Below are positions 1 to 8,181 of a DNA stretch of 64,000 nt, piece by piece. The DNA is from Candidatus Bathyarchaeota archaeon. Its GTDB lineage: Archaea; Thermoproteota; Bathyarchaeia; Bathyarchaeales; Bathycorpusculaceae. The translations under genes and the position numbers were made by a program. The notes beneath the pieces were generated by a model, which worked only from the letters and a program-made list of their open reading frames with translations, made no database searches and was not told where the DNA came from. The DNA lies in the NCBI GenBank assembly GCA_003151735.1, contig PLYI01000036.1, forward strand, positions 1 to 64,000. The letters are read 5' to 3'. The number at the start of each line of letters is the position of its first letter. Within the stretch, counting starts at the first letter, position 1.

Positions 1-104
1 CTATAGGCGGGCTACGGTTTCTCCACTGAAAATAAACAAGGGGGTTCAACGGTTATACCGTAAGATAGTAAAGGGTGTATTTGTTATTGAAGAGGTGACT
101 TTGC

Positions 105-1421
105 ATGATAACTGCTGATTGGCGTAACGCCCCTTACGTCACCGAATGGCTTTCCAAAGTAGGCGAGCGCACACAGAAAAACTATAAAGAACGCTATCCA
201 AAATGGTTTGCCTTCATTGGTATGACGCCTACAGAGCAGTTTAAGAAACGCTGTAAAGACTTACAAAGCGACAACCCTAAAGAACGCGGATTTTTTGAAG
301 ACAAACTAATCGAATTCAAAAATAGCTTGATAGCTCAAAATCGTGGAGCCGAATCTATTCATGGTTATATGACACCTGTTCAAAGCTTCTTTAGTGCACA
401 TCGTGTTCCTTTGAGGTTTAAGCGTGGAGAATTAAGTGTGGATGCACGACCAGAGGATAAGGTGATTAAAGAATGGATTCCCAACACTCAAGAAATGAAA
501 CAGATTTACCAACATGGCGAAATAAGAGACCGCTCCCTTTTGCTTGTTCTTTATCAGAGTGGCTTTAGCGAAACCGATGTTAGCAGTTTAAACCTTGAAG
601 ATTTGCCAAATATCCGAACGCACGAAGGACACTACCAAATAACTCTGCACAGAGAAAAAACAGACATTTTACAGAGAACTTGTATGAGTGAAGAAGCCGT
701 TCACGACATTAAAGAGATGCTTCTTGAGCGCGAACATAACGGACAATTAAAACCAGACTCTTGCGGCAAAACGCCACTCTTCATTAGTCAAAAAGGCGAA
801 AGGTTGACTGTTCGCTTCATCAATGACGCAATAAAAATAATGGTTGAAAAAACATATGGTAAAGAGATGGCTGAAAAATTCAAGACCAAATCCCTAAGAG
901 ACGCTTACAATGATGCGCTTCTTAACTCTAAACCGCCTCTAACACAGGAAGTAAAAGACACGCTCTTTGGTCACAAACGTGAGGGTGCAAGAGAAAAATA
1001 CGCAATCTCTAAAGCTACAATCATAAATGCTTATGATTCTGCTTTTCAAAACATGTCTGTTAATCACGGAACGCAAGCTCGCAAGGACATTGAGGTTATG
1101 CGTGACCAGATGCGAGACATCACAGACAGCAGCGATGCAACCGTGCGGAACCTTAACAAAATGATTAGCGGTCTTTCGGAGTCGGTGGATAAGCTTACTT
1201 GTGAAGTGCAGCAGCAGAACAAACGTTTTAGACAGTTTTTCAGGGTGCAGAATGACGAGGATTTGCAGAAGGTTTGGCAGTTTCTTGATAAGCTAGACCA
1301 AAACCGAGAACTCACAAATGAGCAGTTGCAGAATGAAGAAAGAGCAGAAACTGCTCTTGGAGACGAAGAAACAATCAAGGCAAATCGGAAGAAGCTGCCT
1401 CAAATCATAGAGGAAACATGA
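105..1421 (+). CDS. Tyrosine recombinase/integrase-like protein with non-canonical active site
   Basis: The 438-residue product has an N-terminal SAM-like core-binding region (about 1-110) and a C-terminal catalytic fold (about 125-305). Box I reads QSGFSETDVSSL at 151-162, so Ser155 sits where the family has its catalytic Arg (TGLRxSE). The other signature parts are present: Lys185 in REKTD, KSLR at 262-265 in place of HxxR, GH at 289-290 and the candidate nucleophile Tyr299. Residues 320-438 form a charged, probably coiled-coil tail that is unusual for integrases. The protein would cut and rejoin DNA at an attachment site if active. Its place at the edge of the element fits an integrase. 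The missing Arg means it may act differently or be inactive. Confidence 0.8.
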   Translation: MITADWRNAPYVTEWLSKVGERTQKNYKERYPKWFAFIGMTPTEQFKKRCKDLQSDNPKERGFFEDKLIEFKNSLIAQNRGAESIHGYMTPVQSFFSAHRVPLRFKRGELSVDARPEDKVIKEWIPNTQEMKQIYQHGEIRDRSLLLVLYQSGFSETDVSSLNLEDLPNIRTHEGHYQITLHREKTDILQRTCMSEEAVHDIKEMLLEREHNGQLKPDSCGKTPLFISQKGERLTVRFINDAIKIMVEKTYGKEMAEKFKTKSLRDAYNDALLNSKPPLTQEVKDTLFGHKREGAREKYAISKATIINAYDSAFQNMSVNHGTQARKDIEVMRDQMRDITDSSDATVRNLNKMISGLSESVDKLTCEVQQQNKRFRQFFRVQNDEDLQKVWQFLDKLDQNRELTNEQLQNEERAETALGDEETIKANRKKLPQIIEET

Positions 1422-1934
1422 AGCAACAAAAAGAAGAAGCAGAAGAACTGAAGGATTGAACAAGAGTAATTCCTGAGTTCCTTCCCTTCTTTTCTAATAT
1501 TCTTTAAGGCATAACTGCTTTTTTTGCCACCTTAAGTCACTTAAGCAGCTATTTATCATTCGCTTTGCTAAGTGTATGTGCTCATTAAGATTGTTGCAGA
1601 GAGCGTTTTCTACGCCTTTACATGAGTATTACAATCAAGTTTTTAGGCTAAAAGAAGAATTAACTTTATTTGTGCATTGAAATGAAAAGTAGCATCTACA
1701 TTCCTCAAGGTTTGTAACATTTCTTTGTTTTTGGGTTTGACATCGAATCAAGAAAGACTTGACTGCTCAATTCCATTCATCCACACTCCATATTTTCTGT
1801 GTGGTATATCAAACTATCTCAAAAGCCAATTAATAGTTAAGTGTACACCCGCATTTCCCCTTTTTTACTAAAAGTTTATCAGAATCATTCGATAGACGAT
1901 TTTTTGAAAAGAGGGATAAAGAACGGTAGATTGG
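1422..1934. other. Intergenic region with a short dyad, no gene seen
   Basis: No convincing gene lies here. An ATG overlapping the integrase stop opens only a 13-codon frame. At 1531-1545 the sequence CTTAAG-TCA-CTTAAG forms a perfect dyad, which could be a protein-binding site or part of a recombination site. T-rich stretches just after the integrase could end its transcript. I see nothing else. Confidence 0.4.
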
Positions 1935-2330
1935 GTGGATATAGTTAAAATTGACAAGCTTGGAAGAAAGACGCCGATACCTAAAGAGACTGTTAAAGAA
2001 GTACATAAATTTATTCGGGAATATGCGATAGCCCGGAAGTTCCTTCCTTATTCAGAATTAGAGGATCTGTTGAAGGCAAAAGGGTATAGAAAAATTAACA
2101 GATTTACAATAGGGAATATTGTTGGAGAGGTAAGTGACCGGATTTCAGCAAGCACTGTTCCATTATCGATTTATCCATCGGCCATCGTAGTTCACAAATG
2201 GACTGAAGACACAGGTAAAGGTTTTTGGACTTTAGAAAGAGGCAGTGATCCTCCATACAGAACCAAAGCTGACCTAAAAAAGAAAAAGTTAAAACAGTAT
2301 CAAAAAAATGTGTTTGAGAAGAAATGGTAA
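1935..2330 (+). CDS. Hypothetical protein (131 aa)
   Basis: I do not recognise this family. The GTG-started, basic 131-residue product has a helical N-terminal half (about 1-70), which could hold a helix-turn-helix around 44-66. Its C-terminal part is Lys-rich (about 110-131). There is no signal peptide or membrane segment. It lies between the integrase and the converging 161-aa gene and ends 8 bp from that gene's stop. It could be a DNA-binding accessory protein of the element, but that is a guess from charge and position. Confidence 0.6.
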   Translation: MDIVKIDKLGRKTPIPKETVKEVHKFIREYAIARKFLPYSELEDLLKAKGYRKINRFTIGNIVGEVSDRISASTVPLSIYPSAIVVHKWTEDTGKGFWTLERGSDPPYRTKADLKKKKLKQYQKNVFEKKW

Positions 2331-2338
2331 TCTTTTTT

Positions 2339-2824
2339 CTAAGGTATGGGCTTTTCGAATTTGCGCCAATGTTCTTGTTCTGATTCCGGCATACCTGCGA
2401 GATCCTTCAAAAGTGCAAGGCGTAATCCTTTGGCACTTGAATCTGCTCTACCCATGCTGAAGTAAACAGGAATCATCAATACTGGATATTCATCTTGCCA
2501 AGTCCAAAAATTAACGCTATCAGTTGAACCAGGTTTATTAATAGTTAAGCTCCAAGGCCCCTCTTGTTCTGAATACTTTTTTACTACTGAAGGATCAAAG
2601 CCGATTAAGCTCATTTGATTATTGGCGCTCGGATTCTTTTTTAGCAAATCGCTATAGTGCTTTACCATACATATCCCGTCTTTGATTGGCGGGTTTCCTT
2701 TAAAAGATTTACCATCTGAAATACAAACCAATACCTTGTCACCAGTTTCGTGAAGCGGGCCAATAAAAATCAGTATTTCAAAAAAGGAATTACCTTCTAT
2801 CAGATGTAGGCAAAGGACAAACAC
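2339..2824 (-). CDS. Hypothetical protein (161 aa), downstream of the Hachiman-like pair
   Basis: This GTG-started frame encodes a soluble 161-residue protein with a hydrophobic N-terminal part, which may mean the true start lies further in. It has no motif I can name; the C-terminal half is rich in aromatic residues (VNFWTWQDEYP). It lies about 250 bp beyond the end of the helicase gene on the same strand, so a shared transcript is possible but not shown. Just upstream, a stretch resembles a tRNA T-arm (see findings). Confidence 0.5.
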   Translation of the reverse strand: MFVLCLHLIEGNSFFEILIFIGPLHETGDKVLVCISDGKSFKGNPPIKDGICMVKHYSDLLKKNPSANNQMSLIGFDPSVVKKYSEQEGPWSLTINKPGSTDSVNFWTWQDEYPVLMIPVYFSMGRADSSAKGLRLALLKDLAGMPESEQEHWRKFEKPIP

Positions 2825-3076
2825 TTTACTTTTTGCCAGTATGAGCAGGTGGATTTGAACCTACGCTAAAGTGGAGATATCACCCGAAGACTTTACTATT
2901 AATTTGATTTTTGATTAATTTGATATACCAAAATATAAAAGAGCTCTTTAATAATACATATCTTTTCCTTAACTCTCTATAAGGAAAAGTTGTTTTAAAC
3001 TAACATTACCTGAAGGGCTTTGAAGGGTTGCAATTTTAAACGAAGGTTATTAGGGATAAGTAAAAAAAACAATTCA

Positions 3077-5311
3077 TTATAAATAACTTATCCTTTCAGC
3101 TGGTTTTTCAAGATTCTCCCTTAGTTTTTGCTTTTCATATTCTATTAAATCGGCCCTATCAAGTAGTTGTTTCCTACGTATTTCGTCAAAAATCGCGTCC
3201 TCGCTCAGTTTATCGGATAGGTATATGCTTAGCTTATCAACAGCTGATTTAGGAACACCGTATTCTATTAAAATAGAAAGATTTTCTCTCACAAAATCGT
3301 TTTCAATTTGCGTTGATAAGAAGGTGTAACTTCCTGCAGGTTGATTGTTTTCAGCGCAAACGAAAGCCTGAAGATTGTTCATAACGTTTAGCCATTTAGG
3401 TATTTTATAATGGAACCAATGTCTCAGAGTCCATAGTGCAAATCTAACTGCATCATCGAATAATTCAGAATCCGTTTTTGTGTTGAAGCCTTCAACGCCT
3501 TTTTCCTTCAAGCCTTTTAGAAAAACGTACCTATCGTCGATTAACTTTGATATGTTTTTTTCCCAAGAATATTGGTGTGTAAGAAAGATCAATTGCTTGA
3601 GTGTCATTGGTTTTGTAGTTTCACTTGGCTTTAGCAAATTATTCCAAGCTAATGTAAGAAGATATCCAAGCTGTTCGTATGATGGGAAACCCTTCCAAAA
3701 GATATGCTCCTTGTATTTTTCATTAAAATCTTTCCTCAGAACATTCAAAATGTTTTGTTGGCCTTTAATCGACACACCATTTTTCTTGAAAAGCTCTATC
3801 TCCTCTTTAGGTATTGATTTGAGATTCTGGTATTGAATCGTGTTTGGGTACTTAATGTCTGTGTCTTTTATGTTAGCCAAGATTTCATCGGAAATGTCTC
3901 TTTGGTCAAAGAACGGAATGTCAACGAAAACATCTTTTCGTTCAGGAGGGATATTAAAATTAAAAATCTTGCCGACGTAGTGAACCATCATTCTACCTGA
4001 ACGCCCCTTGATATTGCTATAATCAAAAAAGTCGATAGGTTTCCCTTTTCCCTTTGTTCTATCAAAATATACTACGTTTTTTGCGCTTGTATTTACTCCT
4101 TCAATTATCGTGGTTGTGCAGAATAAATATCTTAACTGAGGAGGATTATTGTTAAAGTAATTAATTACAGAGGTCGTTATGTGCTTTTGTAAGCATCCGT
4201 CATGAATTCCTATACCATGATTAAGGCAATCAATGAGACTCCATTTTTCACCTACATTTAATCTTAACCATTCGATTATCGGTAATTCTGCGTTGCTGGC
4301 TTTTTGGCCATTCTTTTCCAAGAAATTGCAAAATTCTCTTGCTAAGTTGCGGACTTTCTGCGGAGAAGAGCAATAAATGATTGTTTGTTCATTTTTCAAG
4401 GATAGCAATAAATTAAATAGTGTTGCCTTCTTCTCAGATTTCTTGGGTTTTCTATCGCCAAATTCTTTGTAAATGTCTACGTTTTGATTGTCAACTAGAG
4501 AATACTCAGTATTGATGAAACGAGCGTTATATTTCTCTGCAAATCCCTTTGAAATATCTTTAATGTTAGGACCTAGAAGATAAAATCGGCAATCGTGGTT
4601 GTTTATCATATAGTTGAAAGCGTTATTTAGAACATCCGACCGTTCCTCATCCCTTTTCGCGCTTAGTTTATAAAATTCATCCAAAATGAAGAAATCAATT
4701 TTTGGAAAATTCGGATATTCCATAATTCGTTCTGCAGTAAGCAAGAATAGATTGCCCTTTTGCATCGATGGCTCTTGCGAGGTTCTAACAATTATTTTAT
4801 AATTATTTTCAAATCTTCTCAGCTTTTTCCTAGTTTCATCAATGAGAGCGAGTGTTGGTTGAATAATAACTATATTATGATACCGATTGCTCGCAACAAT
4901 TTCCTGTATTAAAAGACTTTTTCCAAAGCTTGTTGGTGCACTTACAATTACATTTTTATATTCCTTACTCAAAATGTCGTTAAGCTGCTTCTGCTTTTCA
5001 TGAAAATAAATTTCTCCTAAGAAATTCGACCTGTGGAATTCTTTGCGAATCTTTCCAGCCGTATTATTAAAGACTAAATTCTTCTCTTCTTTTTCTAAAT
5101 ATGGATAAAATCCAGCGCATTCTATTAAATCGGACCACAATTCGTAAGTTGATTTAGCAACCTTTTCCCAATTGTTGAGAATATGTATGATTATTCTTCT
5201 TGCTTCATTTTCCATCGATGGGTTCCTTAGATTTTTAGAACAAATTGTAGCATACGCAAAGCTGGTTGATTCATCGATAAGAGAAGCGTTATCTAATTCT
5301 TCAATGTCCAT
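3077..5311 (-). CDS. hamB: HamB-like DExH-box helicase of a Hachiman defence system
   Basis: The 744-residue superfamily 2 helicase has Walker A APTSFGKS at about 125-132, a DEFY Walker B at about 211-214, LLTAERIME at about 190-198, a second RecA-like domain with FCTTTIIEGVN at about 397-407 and motif VI GRSGR at 436-440. The last 250 residues form a helical C-terminal region. In Hachiman systems HamB is the helicase that senses damaged or foreign DNA and controls the HamA nuclease. Here the gene starts 9 bp after the stop of the HamA-like gene on the same strand, the typical two-gene layout. The helicase fold is certain. The Hachiman assignment rests on the partner gene. Confidence 0.85.
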   Translation of the reverse strand: MDIEELDNASLIDESTSFAYATICSKNLRNPSMENEARRIIIHILNNWEKVAKSTYELWSDLIECAGFYPYLEKEEKNLVFNNTAGKIRKEFHRSNFLGEIYFHEKQKQLNDILSKEYKNVIVSAPTSFGKSLLIQEIVASNRYHNIVIIQPTLALIDETRKKLRRFENNYKIIVRTSQEPSMQKGNLFLLTAERIMEYPNFPKIDFFILDEFYKLSAKRDEERSDVLNNAFNYMINNHDCRFYLLGPNIKDISKGFAEKYNARFINTEYSLVDNQNVDIYKEFGDRKPKKSEKKATLFNLLLSLKNEQTIIYCSSPQKVRNLAREFCNFLEKNGQKASNAELPIIEWLRLNVGEKWSLIDCLNHGIGIHDGCLQKHITTSVINYFNNNPPQLRYLFCTTTIIEGVNTSAKNVVYFDRTKGKGKPIDFFDYSNIKGRSGRMMVHYVGKIFNFNIPPERKDVFVDIPFFDQRDISDEILANIKDTDIKYPNTIQYQNLKSIPKEEIELFKKNGVSIKGQQNILNVLRKDFNEKYKEHIFWKGFPSYEQLGYLLTLAWNNLLKPSETTKPMTLKQLIFLTHQYSWEKNISKLIDDRYVFLKGLKEKGVEGFNTKTDSELFDDAVRFALWTLRHWFHYKIPKWLNVMNNLQAFVCAENNQPAGSYTFLSTQIENDFVRENLSILIEYGVPKSAVDKLSIYLSDKLSEDAIFDEIRRKQLLDRADLIEYEKQKLRENLEKPAERISYL

Positions 5312-5320
5312 TTCTTTTCC

Positions 5321-6409
5321 TCAAATATTTTGAAGAGAGTATAATTTTTTGTGCATCCGAAAAACTAACTCGTTTTTACACTTTACAGGAAATAGCAGTA
5401 AAATTATGTCTAAGTCAGTACGGCTGGGCTTGCAATTGTCGTCAAAATATTGTTTTAAATTTTGGACCTCTTCCTGGTAGTCGCAAATAAATTCTTGAAG
5501 GTTTTCATCATCGTATTTTGAGAAGTTCTTACTGGTATACGTGCAGAGCAGGGGTATTTTTACCGATTTAAACAGGTCATCAAGCTTCGTGTTCTTATCC
5601 ATTAGGTCTATCCAGTAGTCTCTGTCTTTGATGATGTTTGTTTGGTCAGATTCGACCTTTCTAGTTACTATCGAAAACTCATCATGCAGATAATCCATAT
5701 TAAAATGGCCTTTAATGTCCTCGATTAGTGACTTAATGCCTTTTTTCCCATTAATATAGAGTTTCGATTCACCAAGCCAGAGAGTTTTCGTTTGCGGTTC
5801 AATATGAACAGCATCAAATCCATGCACAGCTGAACCAAAGGAATCCTTAAAGAAGATTTTAGAAAGCAAGGGGACTGTTTCACAGTAATCCCTTAATAAT
5901 AAATGTAAAATTAGCTCCCCAAACTCCCCTCTTTCAAGTTTCTTTTTTGCCTTTTTTGTCTCATCGTCATCAGCAATGAATCCACCATTCTCATAAATTA
6001 AGCGAGCATCATCAAACTCTTTAATTTTATAAATTGCCCTTGCCGCCTCTCTTACTCTCTCTACTGCATTTAGTTTATTAATGGCCACATGATGAGCAAA
6101 AGCAAACTCGGGGATTACGTTTTGTAGTAAATTAACAAGCGGCTCCCATCTATAATACCTGTTACCATTATCGTCCGAATCAAATCCTACAAAATAAGTT
6201 CTAAGATGAGCCTCTGAAATGGGCTCTATTATGACTTTATTTGCCCCAAACAGCCCATTTTTCATACCACTTGATATAAGAGAACTAAATTTAAGCTTTG
6301 GCCAAAATTTGTTTCTCGAATATAGCGGGACTGATATGCGTCCCTCTTTGCAGGTGGGTTTGTACGACGACAATAAACCTTTTGATTGGCTTAAACAATC
6401 GAAACCCAT
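5321..6409 (-). CDS. hamA: HamA-like nuclease (DUF1837) of a Hachiman defence system
   Basis: The 362-residue protein carries the PD-(D/E)xK-like pattern of the DUF1837 family: RGEFGE at about 160-165, GFDAVH at 197-202 and LGESK at 212-216, giving Asp199, Glu214 and Lys216 as likely catalytic residues. HamA is the nuclease effector of Hachiman and is held in check by HamB. The order HamA then HamB, 9 bp apart on one strand, matches the known system. I see no Shine-Dalgarno at the ATG used, and the first 40-50 residues look less conserved in style, so a start at Met49 is possible. A SWIM-transposase remnant lies just upstream, consistent with acquisition by transfer. Confidence 0.85.
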   Translation of the reverse strand: MGFDCLSQSKGLLSSYKPTCKEGRISVPLYSRNKFWPKLKFSSLISSGMKNGLFGANKVIIEPISEAHLRTYFVGFDSDDNGNRYYRWEPLVNLLQNVIPEFAFAHHVAINKLNAVERVREAARAIYKIKEFDDARLIYENGGFIADDDETKKAKKKLERGEFGELILHLLLRDYCETVPLLSKIFFKDSFGSAVHGFDAVHIEPQTKTLWLGESKLYINGKKGIKSLIEDIKGHFNMDYLHDEFSIVTRKVESDQTNIIKDRDYWIDLMDKNTKLDDLFKSVKIPLLCTYTSKNFSKYDDENLQEFICDYQEEVQNLKQYFDDNCKPSRTDLDIILLLFPVKCKNELVFRMHKKLYSLQNI

Positions 6410-6534
6410 CAGGGCTTGGGTTTATGTCGGCGCATATCAACGGATTAACAAAAAAATTACATAGCGGTTCTTGACTGCGTTGCCCTCACCTTGAAGGGCA
6501 ACTCAACGAGAGGTCAGAGCGGACGAACGTCTAA

Positions 6535-6759
6535 AACTTTGACCGCTCTGAATCAAGAGGATTAGAAATTGCAAAAACAAAAGAAAACCAGATCAATCGA
6601 ATAAATAGTGTTACTTACAAAGTCCATTCCCAGAGTTGCGGTCGCGAGTACACTGTTTATCTTTCGAACGATCAGTGGAGATGCGAATGCCCATACTACG
6701 AAACCTATGGTATTAAGTGTAAACACATTTGGGCTGTGGAATTTAGTCTAGGCGGTTGA
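6535..6759 (+). pseudogene. SWIM zinc-finger remnant of an archaeal insertion-sequence transposase
   Basis: The open frame after the stop at 6532-6534 encodes RGLEIAKTKENQINRI and then WRCECPYYETYGIKCKHIW. The second segment is a perfect SWIM finger (CxC...CxH). This order is typical of the N-terminal part of a DDE transposase family common in archaea. There is no ATG, GTG or TTG start in frame and the coding stops soon after the finger, so the catalytic domain is gone. I read it as a 5' relic of an insertion sequence, oriented opposite to its neighbours. It could instead be a free SWIM protein started at a non-standard codon, but that seems less likely. Confidence 0.65.
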
Positions 6760-7661
6760 TATCGTGGATTCTCCGGCTTCTTTTGTTATTCGGTATATTT
6801 TGTCCACGAAACCTTCAAGTTCACTCTCATGTGAAACAAAGGTTACTTGCTCGCAATTCAGCTCTTTGAGAATATCCCTAAGTCTAAACAATTGTTCGCG
6901 GCTAAATCCGTCTGTAGGTTCAACTAGTTTGAAGTGCACTGGAATATTGTAAACGTTTGTAAACCCTGAAAACAATCGGTTTGCGGAGAAACCACAATCA
7001 TTTTTCGTATGTAGTGACGGCTCTTGTATAGAAAGCCATTGAACCAGCTTGACTTATAGCCTTGCGCTTCTTCCACGATTAGCACTAAGTTTTTCAAAGC
7101 ATCTTTGTTCATGTCTAAACTCATGTTTAGTTCTGTGAAAAGTTGTTTCACTTGCAAAGTACCCATTACACTGTGTTGGGCTGGGCAAAAGCGAACATGG
7201 TGGTTATTTGCAAGGTCAAGTTCTCTTATGCTCTTAATTTCTTTTAAACTTTCATATTCTCCGTTTGCGTCGATAACTAAAACTGGATTGTTTACAAGAG
7301 AAGGAATGAAAACGTTTTTTGTCCAGTAGGTTTTTCCGCTTAATGGTTTTCCACTTAACACCATCGGCGTGCAATCCTTCATTATTTTAGCAGAAGTAAC
7401 CATTTCAAGGGAAGCTTGCATCTCAATGACGTGGTGAATCACAGATCCTAAGTCTCGGAAACCGCATTCGTCTTGAATTTTCTTGAGCTTGTTGTAGTCA
7501 CTTTCTCGAAAGTTAACCAGCGTTAAAGCTTTCTTTTCTGGGCTAACTAAATTGTGGAATGTTTGAAGAAGCGTTTCTTCACCTGTAGAGTTTTGGATAT
7601 CTTTGAGTTTCTCAAAGTCTTCTTTCCAGACATAAACGTGCGTGTGTTTATCGTCAACCAT
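6748..7661 (-). pseudogene. RHH/HerA-FtsK-type ATPase gene with a single frameshift
   Basis: The first frame (7661 to about 6940) encodes two ribbon-helix-helix-like segments (about 7-40 and 46-80). A HerA/FtsK-type P-loop ATPase follows: Walker A SGKPLSGKT at 103-111, VIDANGEY at 129-136, Walker B LVLIVEEAQ at 192-200 and the sensor IVVSPQ at 222-227. After FQGLQTF the first frame ends quickly, while the -1 frame continues as a normal protein end (YNIPVHFKLVEPTDGF... to VTFVSHESELEGF) stopping at 6748. One base loss near 6945-6950 explains both halves. Such ATPases pump or move DNA in viruses and plasmids. No canonical slippery heptamer is present, so decay or a sequencing error is more likely than programmed shifting. 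Confidence 0.75.
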
Positions 7662-7669
7662 AGAATCGC

Positions 7670-8167
7670 CTAAATCACAGAATAACTGTCGAATCCCGAC
7701 GTTAGAGTCCTTGTTTTGCTTTTTGTCTTCGGCAAAGCCTCATCTTCCCGCTGTCTTCGGTCATAGGGCTTCGCTGTTTGCAATAGCCACAAAAAAGGCT
7801 TCACATTAGACTTGACCTCATCAATGACTATTCCGTCTACAATAGAAACGTGAAATTTGCATCCTGCCATGTACCTTACTTTTGATTTATCAAATTGCCC
7901 ATGTTCTTTTCCAAAAGCATGTAACGTACACACCCATGTTCCCAAGCTACTTCGGTCTACTCGTGGACCACAACGTGCAATCTGGAAAACTACTTCACGC
8001 CAGTGACGGGGAATTGAATTAAATTTGTGACAATGAACGAAAATATAGCCATAGCAATGTGGGTGGCGCTTCAAAGCCGAGGCAAGGTGCTCAGGTCTTT
8101 GTCTAACAACTTTGGCAAGTAAAAGTTCAAATTTTTGTCTTTCCAAATCATCCAAAAACTCTGACAA
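7670..8167 (-). CDS. Hypothetical element protein (165 aa)
   Basis: The TTG start at 8165-8167 follows a strong ribosome-binding site (GGAGGT), which supports a real gene. The 165-residue product is basic in its last 40 residues and rich in His, Trp and Arg in the centre (HPHCYGYIFVHCHKF). I do not recognise the family. It ends 8 bp before the ATPase gene and follows the Cys-rich gene, so it probably belongs to one operon with both. A role in DNA handling is possible but unsupported. Confidence 0.65.
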   Translation of the reverse strand: MSEFLDDLERQKFELLLAKVVRQRPEHLASALKRHPHCYGYIFVHCHKFNSIPRHWREVVFQIARCGPRVDRSSLGTWVCTLHAFGKEHGQFDKSKVRYMAGCKFHVSIVDGIVIDEVKSNVKPFLWLLQTAKPYDRRQREDEALPKTKSKTRTLTSGFDSYSVI

Positions 8168-8181
8168 ACCTTAACCTCCTA

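Noticed and set aside
1-104. Possible tRNA or attachment-site core at the left edge (GGGGGTTCAACGG)
   Set aside because: No cloverleaf can be drawn, and no matching direct repeat was found near the right end of the element.
1064-1378. 104-codon minus-strand frame inside the integrase gene
   Set aside because: Ser/Cys-rich antisense of the coiled-coil tail, with no ribosome-binding site.
6930-6960. Programmed -1 frameshift in the HerA-type ATPase gene
   Set aside because: No canonical X-XXY-YYZ slippery sequence in the right frame and no clear stimulatory hairpin; single-base loss is simpler.
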